Source: Clostridia bacterium
Lineage (GTDB): Bacteria; Bacillota; Clostridia; Oscillospirales; Acutalibacteraceae
Direction: 5' to 3'
Length of the DNA stretch: 64,000 nucleotides
Assembly: GCA_017516315.1 (NCBI GenBank)
Contig: JAFXDE010000043.1
Span: 1 to 64,000, forward strand
Each line of letters begins with the position of its first letter. Position 1 is the stretch's first letter. The notes below the pieces were generated by a model. It was not told the DNA's origin. It made no database searches and worked only from the letters and a program-made list of their open reading frames with translations. Both the position numbers and the translations under genes were made by a program. Of the stretch, positions 15,677-25,927 are shown in pieces.

Positions 15677-17776
15677 ATGGCAAATTTAATTATTGTCGAG
15701 TCTCCCTCGAAGGCAAAAACTCTTAAGAACTATCTTGGAGCAGGTTATAACATAGTCGCTTCAAAGGGACACATAAGAGATTTACCTGCAGCGAGACTCA
15801 GTGTAGACGTAAAAAACGATTTTGCGCCTAAGTACAGCATAGTAAAGGGAAAGGAAAAGCTTGTCAAAGAACTTAAAACAGCAGTAGCTGAAAGTGATGA
15901 GGTTTTTCTTGCAACCGACCCTGACCGTGAAGGAGAGGCAATTTCTTGGCATCTTGCTGAAATCTTAGGTCTTGATCTTAATAAACTTAACAGAGTTACT
16001 TTTAACGAAATTACCAGAACGGGCGTTAAAAATGGTATGGCTAATCCGCGTAAGGTTGACCTTGATTTGGTTAATGCGCAGCAGGCCAGACGTATTTTAG
16101 ACCGTCTCGTAGGCTACAAGCTCAGCCCCTTTGTTTCACAGAAAATCAGAAGAGGGCTTTCTGCGGGCCGCGTTCAGAGCGTGGCTGTCAGAATGATAGT
16201 TGACAGAGAAAACGAAATCCGTGCCTTCAACCCCGAAGAATACTGGTCACTCGAAGCTAAGTTCAATGTCTCGAGAAAGACTCTTACAGCTTCCTTCTAC
16301 GGTGACGAGACAGGTAAGCTTGAGCTTAAAAATCAGGAGCAGACCGACGAAATAATTTCTCGTCTTGACGGAGCAAAATATTTCATCAGCTCGCTTAAAA
16401 ACGGCACAAGAAAGAAAAATCCCGCACCGCCCTTTATCACTTCGACTCTTCAGCAGGAGGCGTCTAAAAAGCTCGGCTTCAGAGCTGAAAGAACTATGAA
16501 AATTGCTCAGGAGCTTTACGAGGGTGTCACTGTACCCGGATACGGCTCTATCGGTCTTATTACTTATATGAGAACGGACTCTCTCCGTATTTCCGAAGAG
16601 GCGAGACAGGCTACCGAGGAGTTTATCAAGGATAACTTCGGCGCTAAATACCTTCCTGAGAAGCCTCGTTATTACAAATCAAGGAGTAACGCTCAGGACG
16701 GACACGAAGCTATCAGACCTTCTACCGTATCCATTACACCTGCTCAGGTTAAGGACAGCCTTACTCCCGAGCAGCATAAGCTTTACACTCTTATATGGAA
16801 CCGCTTTGTAGCTTCGCTTATGGCTTCCTGTGTACAGAATACCCAGAAAATCGAAATCAAGGGTGTAAAGGACAGTGAAGATAAGTTCTGTCTTTTTACG
16901 GCAAGCGGTTATTCAGTGAAGTTTGACGGCTTTACGGCACTTTATGACCTCGGTGACAAGGACGAGGATAAATCAAAGCTTCCCGAGGGTCTTTCTAACG
17001 GTGATGACCTTAAGCTTAAAGCTCTCGATAAGGAGCAGCACTTTACTCAGTCGCCTGCAAGATATACCGAAGAGTCACTTATCAAAACTCTCGAAGAAAA
17101 CGGTGTAGGCAGACCGAGTACTTATGCTACCATTATCTCCACTATCGTAAAGCGTGAATATGTGGTAAGAAAAGCCAAACAGCTTGTTCCCACAGAATTG
17201 GGCGAGGCTATAGTAAATCTTCTTAAGGAGAAATTCAAAAATATAGTCAATATCAAATTTACGGCACAGCTCGAAAGCGATCTTGACCGTGTAGGTGAGG
17301 GTACACAGGATTACATCAAAATGCTTCACGAATTCTATGGCGATTTCGAGGACACGCTTCAGAAGGCTAAGACTGAAATGGACGGTGTAAAGATTCAGCT
17401 TAAGGAAGATGAAACGGATATTCCCTGCGAAAAGTGCGGAAGAATGATGGTAATTAAGGTTGGCAGATTCGGCAAATTCCTTGCCTGTCCCGCTTATCCC
17501 GAATGTAAGACAACTAAGCCTTATGTAATCGAAACCGAGGCTACCTGTCCCGTATGCGGCGGCAAGGTTATTTCTAAGAAATCAAAAAGAGGCTATACCT
17601 TCTTCGGCTGCGACAAATGGCCTGAATGTAACTTTATGACCTGGGATAAGCCCACTAATGAAAAATGCCCCAAATGCGGCAAATCACTTTTCAAGGCAAA
17701 GGGCGGTATGCTTAACTGTCTCGACGAAAAGTGCGGCTATTCAGCCAAAGCCACTCGTAAAAAGAAGGGCGAATAA
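15677..17776 (+). CDS. topA: DNA topoisomerase I (type IA)
   Basis: A 699-residue enzyme that relaxes negative supercoils by cutting one strand. The Toprim domain begins LIIVESPSKAKTLKNYL, with the metal site DPDREGEAISWHLAE near residue 80. The active-site tyrosine is in GLITYMRTDSLRIS near residue 300. The C-terminus has three zinc-binding units (CEKCGRM, CPVCGGK, CPKCGKS), typical of Clostridia and Bacilli. The ATG at 15677 is preceded by AAAGGTGA, so an in-frame GTG inside that site is not the start. Genes dprA, topA and trmFO in this order are common in Bacillota. Confidence 0.95.
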   Translation: MANLIIVESPSKAKTLKNYLGAGYNIVASKGHIRDLPAARLSVDVKNDFAPKYSIVKGKEKLVKELKTAVAESDEVFLATDPDREGEAISWHLAEILGLDLNKLNRVTFNEITRTGVKNGMANPRKVDLDLVNAQQARRILDRLVGYKLSPFVSQKIRRGLSAGRVQSVAVRMIVDRENEIRAFNPEEYWSLEAKFNVSRKTLTASFYGDETGKLELKNQEQTDEIISRLDGAKYFISSLKNGTRKKNPAPPFITSTLQQEASKKLGFRAERTMKIAQELYEGVTVPGYGSIGLITYMRTDSLRISEEARQATEEFIKDNFGAKYLPEKPRYYKSRSNAQDGHEAIRPSTVSITPAQVKDSLTPEQHKLYTLIWNRFVASLMASCVQNTQKIEIKGVKDSEDKFCLFTASGYSVKFDGFTALYDLGDKDEDKSKLPEGLSNGDDLKLKALDKEQHFTQSPARYTEESLIKTLEENGVGRPSTYATIISTIVKREYVVRKAKQLVPTELGEAIVNLLKEKFKNIVNIKFTAQLESDLDRVGEGTQDYIKMLHEFYGDFEDTLQKAKTEMDGVKIQLKEDETDIPCEKCGRMMVIKVGRFGKFLACPAYPECKTTKPYVIETEATCPVCGGKVISKKSKRGYTFFGCDKWPECNFMTWDKPTNEKCPKCGKSLFKAKGGMLNCLDEKCGYSAKATRKKKGE

Positions 17777-17807
17777 TCATAAAAAACGAAAAAAAGGCGG
17801 TGAAAAA

Positions 17808-19124
17808 ATGAGCGATGAAGCAGTAAAAGTAATAGGCGCAGGTCTGGCTGGCGTAGAAGCGTCGTGGCATCTTGCAAATGCGGGAATAAAAACCGAGCTT
17901 TACGAAATGAAGCCTCTTAAGTTTTCGCCTGCTCATAAAAAGCCGACCTTTGCAGAGCTTGTCTGCTCTAATTCTCTTAAAGCCGAAAGAGTCGAATCTG
18001 CTGCAGGTCTTCTTAAGGAGGAAATGCGAAGACTTGGTTCGATCTGTGTGGAATGTGCCTATGAATGTAAGGTTCCTGCCGGTGGCGCTTTAGCCGTGGA
18101 CAGAGACGAATTCTCCCGACTGATTACCGAAAAGATTTCTTCTCATCCGAATATCTCGGTTATAAATGAAGAGGTTACGGATATTCCCGACGGTAATGTG
18201 ATTATCGCTGCAGGACCCTTGGCAAGTGATGCCCTGAGTGAAAAAATTGCAGAAATATGCGGAAGCGGACTGCATTTCTTTGATGCGGCGGCGCCTATTG
18301 TCACTCTCGAAAGCATAGATATGGAAAGCGCCTTCTGCGCCTCGAGATATGAAAGAGGCGGAGAGGATGACTATATTAACTGTCCGATGAATAAAGAGGA
18401 ATATGAGGCATTTTACGATGCGCTTATAAATGCCGAGAGCGCAGAAACCCATTCCTTTGATAAAAGAAAGGATGTTTATGAAGGGTGTATGCCTATCGAG
18501 GTTATGGCCTCCAGAGGAAAGGACACTATGCGTTTCGGACCTCTCAAGCCTGTAGGTCTGCGCGACCCGAGAACGGGACACCGACCCTGGGCAGTGCTTC
18601 AGCTTCGTAAGGAAAACAGTAAGGGAACACTTTTTAATCTTGTCGGATTTCAAACTAACCTCAAATTCGGTGAGCAGAAGAGAGTTTTCTCTATGATTCC
18701 TGCCCTACGAAATGCCGAGTTTATCCGCTACGGAGTGATGCACAGAAATACCTTTATTGATTCTCCGAGACTTCTTAAGGGTGATTTCAGCTTCAGAGAA
18801 AGACCCTCTCTTTTCTTTGCAGGTCAGATAACCGGTGTAGAGGGTTATATGGAGTCAGCCGCCTCAGGTATAATGGCCGGTATGAATATGGTTAGATACC
18901 TTAAGGGTGAAGAAGCCTGCATACTTCCGGAAACTACGATGATAGGAGCTCTGAGCAGATATATAAGCGACCCGACAGTTACAAATTTTCAGCCAATGGG
19001 AGCTAATTTCGGTGTTCTGCCTCCCATCGAGCCTAAAATAAGAGATAAAAAGGAACGCTATAAGGCTCTTTCTGAAAGAGGCCTTAAGGATTTCGAAAAT
19101 TGCCTGAACGGAGGGGATAAATAA
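17808..19124 (+). CDS. trmFO: Methylenetetrahydrofolate-tRNA (uracil-5-)-methyltransferase
   Basis: A 438-residue flavoenzyme that makes 5-methyluridine at tRNA position 54 using methylenetetrahydrofolate and FADH2. The N-terminal FAD site is VIGAGLAGVEASWHLANAG, followed by the family segment AELVCSNSLKAER; GHRPWAVLQLRKEN and AGQITGVEGYMESAASG lie further on, as in other TrmFO. Length matches the family. ATG 17808 follows GGCGGTG; a longer in-frame extension overlaps topA and would add about 50 non-family residues. The stop overlaps the rnc start as TAATG. The folate donor is made by folD at 47516. Confidence 0.95.
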   Translation: MSDEAVKVIGAGLAGVEASWHLANAGIKTELYEMKPLKFSPAHKKPTFAELVCSNSLKAERVESAAGLLKEEMRRLGSICVECAYECKVPAGGALAVDRDEFSRLITEKISSHPNISVINEEVTDIPDGNVIIAAGPLASDALSEKIAEICGSGLHFFDAAAPIVTLESIDMESAFCASRYERGGEDDYINCPMNKEEYEAFYDALINAESAETHSFDKRKDVYEGCMPIEVMASRGKDTMRFGPLKPVGLRDPRTGHRPWAVLQLRKENSKGTLFNLVGFQTNLKFGEQKRVFSMIPALRNAEFIRYGVMHRNTFIDSPRLLKGDFSFRERPSLFFAGQITGVEGYMESAASGIMAGMNMVRYLKGEEACILPETTMIGALSRYISDPTVTNFQPMGANFGVLPPIEPKIRDKKERYKALSERGLKDFENCLNGGDK

Positions 19125-19804
19125 TGAGCAAAGAAGATTTTGAAAGGGTAATTGGCTATGAGTTCAGAAATAAGGAGCTTTTACAGACAGCACTTACTCA
19201 TTCCTCTTACGCCAATGAAAAGCATCTTAACGGCGATTGTAATGAAAGGTTGGAGTTTTTAGGAGACTCAGTTCTCGGAATAATTACCGCCGAATATTTT
19301 TATCATAATCTTAATCATCTTCCCGAGGGTGAAATGACTAAAAAAAGAGCAGCCTGTGCCTGTGAAAAGTCCCTTCACGGCTTTGCTAAAGAAATAGATC
19401 TGGGTAAATATATTTTACTCGGAAGAGGCGAGGAAAGAATGGGCGGAAGAAAGCGTGCCTCTATTCTTGCCGATGCCTTCGAGGCTGTAATCGGAGCCAT
19501 TTATCTTGACGGAGGACTTGAGAATGCTAGAAGATTTGTTCTTGACTTCGTAAAGAAAGCAGCTGATGAACAGCTTTCCTTCGTCGATTACAAGACGGTT
19601 TTACAGGAAATCATACAGAAAAATCCCGATGAGCATCTTTCTTATGCAGTAGTGGCCGAAAGCGGTCCCGACCACGATAAACGCTTCGAGGTTGAGGTTT
19701 ATCTTAACAGTAATACTATCGGATGCGGTAAGGGAAAGAGTAAAAAGATAGCTGAACAGCAGGCTGCCAAGCAGGCTCTTGAGCTTATGGGTGTGAAGTT
19801 TTGA
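19124..19804 (+). CDS. rnc: Ribonuclease III
   Basis: A 226-residue double-strand-specific endoribonuclease that processes rRNA precursors and structured mRNAs. The catalytic domain has the signature NERLEFLGDSVLGIITAEYF near residue 40 and the second metal-site region ADAFEAVIGAIYLDGG near 117. The C-terminal dsRNA-binding domain (about 155-225) ends GKGKSKKIAEQQAAKQAL. Start and stop overlap both neighbours (TAATG with trmFO; 4 nt with the radical SAM gene), so translation is probably coupled along the operon. The rnc-smc-ftsY order is a conserved Bacillota cluster. Confidence 0.96.
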   Translation: MSKEDFERVIGYEFRNKELLQTALTHSSYANEKHLNGDCNERLEFLGDSVLGIITAEYFYHNLNHLPEGEMTKKRAACACEKSLHGFAKEIDLGKYILLGRGEERMGGRKRASILADAFEAVIGAIYLDGGLENARRFVLDFVKKAADEQLSFVDYKTVLQEIIQKNPDEHLSYAVVAESGPDHDKRFEVEVYLNSNTIGCGKGKSKKIAEQQAAKQALELMGVKF

Positions 19805-20802
19805 AGCATATAAATGTAGCATTATTTGTACCTGATGAGGGATGTCCCCACAGATGCAGCTTCTGTAATCAGAAAACTATTTCCGGTAAAAGCAAGCCGC
19901 TTACTGTCGAGGATATAGAAAAGGCTGTCGAAACTGCTGTCAGCACTTCTGACTGCGGTGAGGGAGAGATAGCATTTTTCGGAGGAAGCTTCACAGCGAT
20001 AGAAAGAAGCTATATGCTCTCTCTGTTGAAAAAAGGAAAAGAATATGTGGATAAGGGACTTTTTAAGGGAATAAGAATTTCTACCCGACCCGACTGTATT
20101 GATGCAGAAATTCTTACTCTCTTAAAGGAAAACGGAGTTACTTCCATTGAGCTCGGCTGTCAGAGTATGGATGATGAGGTTCTTTCTCTTAATGAAAGAG
20201 GCCACTCATCCTCCGATGTGGTAAAGGCGGCAGCCTTGATAAAAGAGTATGGATTTGAATTCGGAGTACAGATGATGACAGGCCTCTACGGTGATACCCG
20301 TGAAAAAGCTGTCGAAACAGCCGAAAAGCTTATTTCTCTGAGACCTGACACGGCGAGAATTTATCCTACAGTTGTTCTCGAAAACACCCGTCTTGCCGAG
20401 CTTTACGAAAAGGGCGAGTATATTCCCCAGACTACCGATGAAGCGGCAGACCTTTGTGCGGAGCTTCTGCTGATGTTTTATGAGGCTGATATAAGGGTTA
20501 TAAGACTCGGCCTTCATTCGGGCGGCAATGTGGAGGAGGGCTTCGTTGCAGGAGCCTATCATCCCGCCTTCAGAGAATTGGCGGAAAGCAGAATATATCT
20601 CAGAAAAATAAAGGAAGAAATCGAAAAAGAAAATATTCCCAAAGGAAAAACGGAAATTACGGTGGGAAGCAAATATATTTCGATGGCATCAGGTCAGAAG
20701 AGGTCGAATATAAATGCGCTTTCCGCTTTGGGCTATGAAGTTAAAATAACAGGAAACAGTGACTATAAAAAATATGAAGTAAGTGTGAGGTTAACACAAT
20801 GA
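19801..20802 (+). CDS. Elp3-like radical SAM protein
   Basis: A 333-residue radical S-adenosylmethionine protein. The 4Fe-4S ligands are in CPHRCSFCNQ (Cx3Cx2C) near residue 15, followed by FFGGSFTA (the GGE-like SAM contact) near 60 and a TIM-barrel segment IELGCQSMDDEVL near 120 that is typical of Elp3-related members. No acetyltransferase domain follows, so it is not a full Elp3. The start is TTG at 19801, overlapping the rnc stop. It is commonly found between rnc and smc in Clostridia, but its substrate has not been settled to my knowledge. Confidence 0.85.
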   Translation: MKHINVALFVPDEGCPHRCSFCNQKTISGKSKPLTVEDIEKAVETAVSTSDCGEGEIAFFGGSFTAIERSYMLSLLKKGKEYVDKGLFKGIRISTRPDCIDAEILTLLKENGVTSIELGCQSMDDEVLSLNERGHSSSDVVKAAALIKEYGFEFGVQMMTGLYGDTREKAVETAEKLISLRPDTARIYPTVVLENTRLAELYEKGEYIPQTTDEAADLCAELLLMFYEADIRVIRLGLHSGGNVEEGFVAGAYHPAFRELAESRIYLRKIKEEIEKENIPKGKTEITVGSKYISMASGQKRSNINALSALGYEVKITGNSDYKKYEVSVRLTQ

Positions 20803-23800
20803 TATTAACATCACTTGAAATGCAGGGATTCAAATCCTTCCCCGAAAAAACAGTGCTTACCTTCGGTAAGGGCATTACGGCAGTTGTCGGTCCTAACGGA
20901 AGCGGAAAAAGTAACATCTCCGATGCTGTAAGATGGGTTCTCGGCGAGCAGTCGAGTAAGTCCCTGCGCGGCTCTAAAATGGAGGATGTTATCTTTGACG
21001 GTACGAAAATCCGAAAGGCTCACGGCTTTGCGCAGGTAACGCTCCGTCTCGATAACAAGGACAGGTCCATAAAGGGTGCAGATACCGATGAGGTTGCCGT
21101 AACGAGAAGATATTACCGTTCAGGTGAAAGTGAATATAAAATCAACGGCGTAAATGTCCGTCTTAAGGATGTCCACGAGCTGTTTATGGATACAGGTCTC
21201 GGCAGAGACGGTTATTCTATGGTCAGCCAGGGCAAGATAGCCGACATGGTCAGCGGTAAGGGTAAGGAATGCCGTGATATGCTCGAAGAAGCGGCAGGTA
21301 TTTCCTCTTACAGATACAGAAGAAATGACTCACTTAAAAAGCTCGGACAAGCTGAAGATAATCTTGTCCGCTTAAGAGATATTCTATCCGAGCTTGAAGG
21401 AAGAATCGGACCTCTTAAGCATCAGAGCGAAAAGGCTGAAAAATTTCTCGTTCTCGCTGGGGAGAAGAAAGAGCTTGAAATCGGCTTATGGCTTTATAAT
21501 ATCGATAAAATCCGTGATGAGCTTCGTAAGCAGGAGGATAATATCGCTATCGCATCGGGTCATTACGCCTCTACGGAAGAGGAGCTTTCCGAAATCGAGC
21601 GTATGATCGAAAAAAGCATCGCCGATACACAGAATATAAACATTAAAATCGACGAAATACGTCAGGGTATCTCTCTTTTAGAGGAAAAGGCCGCTAATGC
21701 AGGCAGTGAGCAGGCGGTTTTAAGAAACTCTATCGCTCATAATAATGAAACGATTGATAGAATTTCCCGTGACAGATATGATTCTGAAAGCAGTCAGAAT
21801 CAGCTTCTTAAGGAAATAGAAAACGAAGAGAAGCTTATTCTTCAGATTAAGAGCATACGCGAAGAAAAAACCGCTGAGCTCGAAAAGGTAAATGACGAGC
21901 TTGAAAGAATGCAAAGTGAGGGCGGCTCACTTCTTGACGAATCTAATGAAATCGCGAGAACCGTGGCACTTCTCACAAAAGAGCTCGCTGACTGCCGTGT
22001 ATCAGTTTCTACGGCTCTTTCCTCCATCGGTGAAATCAAGGCAAGAGTCGAGGTTATCGATTCACTTATTTCTCAGAGACAGGAGACCGTTGACGCATTA
22101 AGTCAGGAAAAATCACGAAGTGAAAAGGCTCTTTCTGACTGTGAAAAGGAAATAGAAGAGCTTACAAATTCAGTAGAGGGTTATACCTTAAGGTTTAAAA
22201 ATAAGGATGCAAAGGCTGATTCTCTTAAGAAGGAGCTTGACGAAAAATCCTTTGATGCCCAGAGAGTAGCCTCTAAAATTAAAATGCTCGAAGAGCTTGA
22301 AAAGAGTATGGAGGGTTATTCGGGCGCAGTTAAAAAGGTAATCAAGGAAAGCGAAAAGGGTGCTTTAAAGGGTATCCACGGTACACTTTCTCAGCTTATC
22401 TCCGTTAAGGAGGAGTATGCGGTTGCTATAGAAACTGCACTCGGAAATGCCGTTCAGAATATCGTTACCGAAACCGAAAACGATGCAAAGGCTGCCATTA
22501 ATTATCTTAAAAGCTCAAATGCAGGACGAGCCACCTTCCAGCCTGTATCCTCTGTCAAGGGTAAAGGCTTACAGGAAGACGGACTTGAGGATTGCTACGG
22601 TTATATCGACATAGCTACTAATCTTCTTTCTTATGATGAAAAGTATACTGAGATTATTTCTTCTCTTCTCGGTAAAACGGTAATAGCTGAGGATTTAAGC
22701 TGTGCTATTACTATCGGTAAAAAATACTCCCACCGTTTTAAGATTGTCACTCTCGACGGTCAGGTTGTAAATCCCGGCGGCTCTATGACAGGCGGTTCGG
22801 CCATACAGAATATCGGTATCCTTTCCCGAGGTAACGAAATCGAAAAGCTGAAGGAAAAGGAAAAGACACTCACACAGACTGTATCCGACCTTCAGAATCA
22901 GTATGATAAAATTGATGAGGAGCTCGCGCATATCAGCCGTGAGCTTGAAACTGAGAAAGAAAGTCTTTTAGCGGCTCAGGAAGAAAAAATCCGTCTCGAG
23001 GGACAGTTCAATCTTATCTGTGAGCAGTTCTATACAGCTAAAAGCGCTGTAGATGAGCTGACAGGTGAAAAGAACAGTGCCGACGAGAGAATCGCCGGAA
23101 TCCGCGCCTCCTGCGATGAGGCAAGCAAAAAGGTCGGTGAGCTTACCAAGGCCATTGAGAATAAAGAGGCAGAGGGTGAATCTCTCGGCAGAAAGAGAAG
23201 TGAGCTTTCTGAAAAAAGAGAGGAAATCGCTTCAGCTATCTCGAAGCTGAATATGGATATCCACGGCGCTGATAAGGATCTTACAGCACGTACACAGGCT
23301 CTTAATTTCCTTAAGGCGAGACTTATCGACCATGAGGACAGAGATAAACAGCTCGATACTGAAATCGAAGCGATAAAAACCAGAAATGCTCAGATCGAAA
23401 AAGAAATAGAAGCACTTTCCCTTCTCACCGAAAGCATTCATCTCGAAAGTGAAAAGTCCAAACAGGAAATCATTTCGTTGCAGAAAAAGAGAAGCGAAGA
23501 GGAGGAGCGTTCTTCTAAGCTTCGTGTGAACGAAAGAGCTAAGAGTGCCGAAAGAGAAAAAATCAGCGGAGAGCTTGCCCGTCTCGAGGAAAGAAAAGAG
23601 ACGATGAATAAGGATTACGAGGATACTTTAGGTAAGCTGTATGACGAATATCAGCTGACAAAGCGTGAGGCTGAGGCTGTAGCAGAGCGTCCTGAGGATC
23701 CCAAGGGTGCACAGAAGAGACTTCACGAAATAAAAGGCTCTATCAGAGCACTCGGCTCTGTTAATGTGGGTGCTATCGAGGAATACAAGGAAGTAAGCGA

Positions 23801-24374
23801 GCGCTATGAGTTTATGTCAACTCAGGTGGGCGATGTGGAAAAGAGTAAGCGTGAGCTTATACGTCTCATTGGTGAGCTTACAGATAAAATGTCCACACAG
23901 TTCAGAGAGCAGTTCACGAAAATAAACCATAATTTCAATGAAACCTTCTGTGAGCTTTTCGGAGGCGGTAAGGCAGAGCTTATTCTCGAAGACCCCGCTG
24001 ATGTTCTCGAAAGTAACATTGACATAAAATTACAGCCGCCGGGCAAAAATGTTAAACGTCTCGACTCTCTTTCGGGCGGTGAAAAGGGACTTTCGGCCAT
24101 CGCACTACTTTTCGCGATTATGAAGGTTAATCCTGCACCTTTCTGTATCTTTGACGAGGTTGAGGCTGCTCTTGACGACGTAAACGTAACGAGATATGCC
24201 CAGTATGTAAGACGAATGACTGAAAACACGCAGTTTATTCTTATTACTCACCGTCGCGGCACTATGGAAGAGGCAGATATGCTTTACGGTATAACCATGC
24301 AGGAGCAGGGCGTGTCGAAGCTTCTTGAGCTTAAGACGGCTGAGCTTGCGAAATCACTTGGAATTACAGAATAA
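20799..24374 (+). CDS. smc: Chromosome segregation protein SMC
   Basis: A 1191-residue ATPase that, as a dimer with ScpA/ScpB, compacts and resolves the chromosome. Residues 1-165 hold the N-terminal ATPase half with Walker A GPNGSGKSNISDAVRW near 32; two long coiled coils (about 170-500 and 670-1000) flank the hinge (about 510-660, with GNAVQNIVTET and NPGGSMTGGS). The C-terminal half has the ABC signature LSGGEKGLSAIAL near 1090 and Walker B FCIFDEVEAALDD near 1112. The ATG overlaps the previous stop as ATGA. Length matches Bacillota SMC. Confidence 0.97.
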   Translation: MILTSLEMQGFKSFPEKTVLTFGKGITAVVGPNGSGKSNISDAVRWVLGEQSSKSLRGSKMEDVIFDGTKIRKAHGFAQVTLRLDNKDRSIKGADTDEVAVTRRYYRSGESEYKINGVNVRLKDVHELFMDTGLGRDGYSMVSQGKIADMVSGKGKECRDMLEEAAGISSYRYRRNDSLKKLGQAEDNLVRLRDILSELEGRIGPLKHQSEKAEKFLVLAGEKKELEIGLWLYNIDKIRDELRKQEDNIAIASGHYASTEEELSEIERMIEKSIADTQNINIKIDEIRQGISLLEEKAANAGSEQAVLRNSIAHNNETIDRISRDRYDSESSQNQLLKEIENEEKLILQIKSIREEKTAELEKVNDELERMQSEGGSLLDESNEIARTVALLTKELADCRVSVSTALSSIGEIKARVEVIDSLISQRQETVDALSQEKSRSEKALSDCEKEIEELTNSVEGYTLRFKNKDAKADSLKKELDEKSFDAQRVASKIKMLEELEKSMEGYSGAVKKVIKESEKGALKGIHGTLSQLISVKEEYAVAIETALGNAVQNIVTETENDAKAAINYLKSSNAGRATFQPVSSVKGKGLQEDGLEDCYGYIDIATNLLSYDEKYTEIISSLLGKTVIAEDLSCAITIGKKYSHRFKIVTLDGQVVNPGGSMTGGSAIQNIGILSRGNEIEKLKEKEKTLTQTVSDLQNQYDKIDEELAHISRELETEKESLLAAQEEKIRLEGQFNLICEQFYTAKSAVDELTGEKNSADERIAGIRASCDEASKKVGELTKAIENKEAEGESLGRKRSELSEKREEIASAISKLNMDIHGADKDLTARTQALNFLKARLIDHEDRDKQLDTEIEAIKTRNAQIEKEIEALSLLTESIHLESEKSKQEIISLQKKRSEEEERSSKLRVNERAKSAEREKISGELARLEERKETMNKDYEDTLGKLYDEYQLTKREAEAVAERPEDPKGAQKRLHEIKGSIRALGSVNVGAIEEYKEVSERYEFMSTQVGDVEKSKRELIRLIGELTDKMSTQFREQFTKINHNFNETFCELFGGGKAELILEDPADVLESNIDIKLQPPGKNVKRLDSLSGGEKGLSAIALLFAIMKVNPAPFCIFDEVEAALDDVNVTRYAQYVRRMTENTQFILITHRRGTMEEADMLYGITMQEQGVSKLLELKTAELAKSLGITE

Positions 24375-24386
24375 GGAGAATTTGAT

Positions 24387-25316
24387 ATGGGTATTTTTAA
24401 AAAGTTCGGCTTCGGACTAAAAAAGACCAGAGAAGGTATGACAGGCAGAATCGAAGATGTTCTCGGTGCATACGAAGAAATTACTGACGATTTATTTGAC
24501 GACCTTGAGGAAGCACTCATTATGGGTGACGTTGGTGTTAAAACCGCCACAGACATAGTAGAAGAGCTTCGTAAAAGAGTAAATAAAAACGAAGTGCGCA
24601 ATCCCAAGCACGCTAAAATGATTATCGCTGACATCGTAGCTGATATGATTGACGGCGGTGAGGATATGGGTCTTATCACCATTCCCTCGGTTATCCTTGT
24701 AATCGGTGTTAACGGTGTAGGTAAAACCACCACTATCGGTAAATTAGCCGCTATGTATAAAAAAGAAGGTAAAAAGGTAATCTTGGGTGCCGCAGATACC
24801 TTCCGTGCCGCCGCTATCGAGCAATTAGAGGTATGGGCTGACAGAGCAGGTGTAGACATCGTTAAGCATAAAGAGGGTGCAGACCCTGCCGCAGTAGTTT
24901 ACGATACTATCAGCGCAGGTATCTCCCGTGACTGTGACATCATTATCTGCGACACAGCCGGCAGACTTCATAACAAGAAAAACCTTATGGATGAGCTTGC
25001 TAAGATTTACCGTGTGGTAGAAAAGGAGCTTCCTTACGCTGACCGTGAAATTCTTCTCGTTCTCGACGCTACCACAGGTCAGAACGCAGTAAGCCAGGCT
25101 AAAGAATTTATGAACGTAGCCGAGCTTACGGGTATCGCTCTTACCAAGCTTGACGGTACTGCAAGAGGCGGTGTGGTCCTCGCCATCAAGAATGAGCTTA
25201 AACTTCCTGTCAAGTTCATTGGTGTCGGTGAACAGATTGACGATTTACAGCCTTTCAATCCCAAAGTATTTGCAAAGGCTCTCTTTGAAGACACATCAAC
25301 AGTTGAGGAGGAATGA
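24387..25316 (+). CDS. ftsY: Signal recognition particle receptor FtsY
   Basis: A 309-residue SRP GTPase that docks ribosome-SRP complexes at the membrane. A short N-domain (about 1-90) leads to the G-domain: GVNGVGKTTTIGKLA near 110, ADTFRAAAIEQL near 138, DTAGRLHNKKNLMDEL near 193 and TKLDGTARGG near 253. The acidic A-domain of proteobacterial FtsY is absent, as usual in Bacillota, so membrane contact is through the basic N-terminus. AAGGAG lies before the ATG. Part of the rnc-smc-ftsY cluster. Confidence 0.96.
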   Translation: MGIFKKFGFGLKKTREGMTGRIEDVLGAYEEITDDLFDDLEEALIMGDVGVKTATDIVEELRKRVNKNEVRNPKHAKMIIADIVADMIDGGEDMGLITIPSVILVIGVNGVGKTTTIGKLAAMYKKEGKKVILGAADTFRAAAIEQLEVWADRAGVDIVKHKEGADPAAVVYDTISAGISRDCDIIICDTAGRLHNKKNLMDELAKIYRVVEKELPYADREILLVLDATTGQNAVSQAKEFMNVAELTGIALTKLDGTARGGVVLAIKNELKLPVKFIGVGEQIDDLQPFNPKVFAKALFEDTSTVEEE

Positions 25317-25318
25317 GA

Positions 25319-25897
25319 ATGAAAATTCTTATAGCCACCCATAATAAACATAAGCTTACCGAGATGGCACGCATCCTTTCACCAATGGGCTACGAGGTAG
25401 TTACAGACACGGATATAGGCATCGAGCTTACTGATGTGGAAGAAACAGGCACCACCTTTATGGAAAATGCCCGTATAAAAGCCGAAAGCGGATGTAAGGA
25501 AAGCGGTCTTATCTGTATTGCCGATGACAGCGGACTTTGTGTGGACGCACTTGACGGTGAGCCGGGCGTTTACTCTGCACGCTACAGCGGTGTACACGGT
25601 GACGATGAAGGTAACATAGTTAAGCTTTTAGAAAATCTTGACGGTGTATCCGATGAAAAGAGAACAGCTTATTTCGCCTGCGCTATCTGTGTGAGCTTCC
25701 CCGACGGCAAAGAGATTACTGCCGAGGGTAAATGCCACGGTAAAATCGGCTATGTAAAAAAAGGTGAAAACGGCTTCGGCTATGACCCTGTGTTTATGGT
25801 AGGGGATAAGAGTCTCGCCGAAATGACCGCAGAGGAGAAGGATGCTATCAGCCACAGAGGTAATGCACTTAAGGTGCTTGAAGAAAAATTAAGATAA
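25319..25897 (+). CDS. rdgB: Non-canonical purine NTP pyrophosphatase (RdgB/HAM1)
   Basis: A 192-residue enzyme that hydrolyses dITP, XTP and ITP to monophosphates and so keeps modified purines out of DNA and RNA. Family landmarks are ATHNKHKLTEMARIL at the N-terminus, ADDSGLCVDALDGEPGVYSA near residue 65 and the closing ISHRGNAL near 178. The start is ATG 25319: GGAGG at 25307-25311 is 7 nt from it but only 1 nt from the in-frame ATG at 25313, which also overlaps the ftsY stop. Confidence 0.95.
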   Translation: MKILIATHNKHKLTEMARILSPMGYEVVTDTDIGIELTDVEETGTTFMENARIKAESGCKESGLICIADDSGLCVDALDGEPGVYSARYSGVHGDDEGNIVKLLENLDGVSDEKRTAYFACAICVSFPDGKEITAEGKCHGKIGYVKKGENGFGYDPVFMVGDKSLAEMTAEEKDAISHRGNALKVLEEKLR

Positions 25898-25927
25898 TTT
25901 TACGATATAATCAGAGGAGCAAATTAA

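Noticed and set aside
17658..17807. N-terminal extension of TrmFO
   Set aside because: It lies inside topA, adds residues unlike the family, and ignores a good ribosome site just before ATG 17808.
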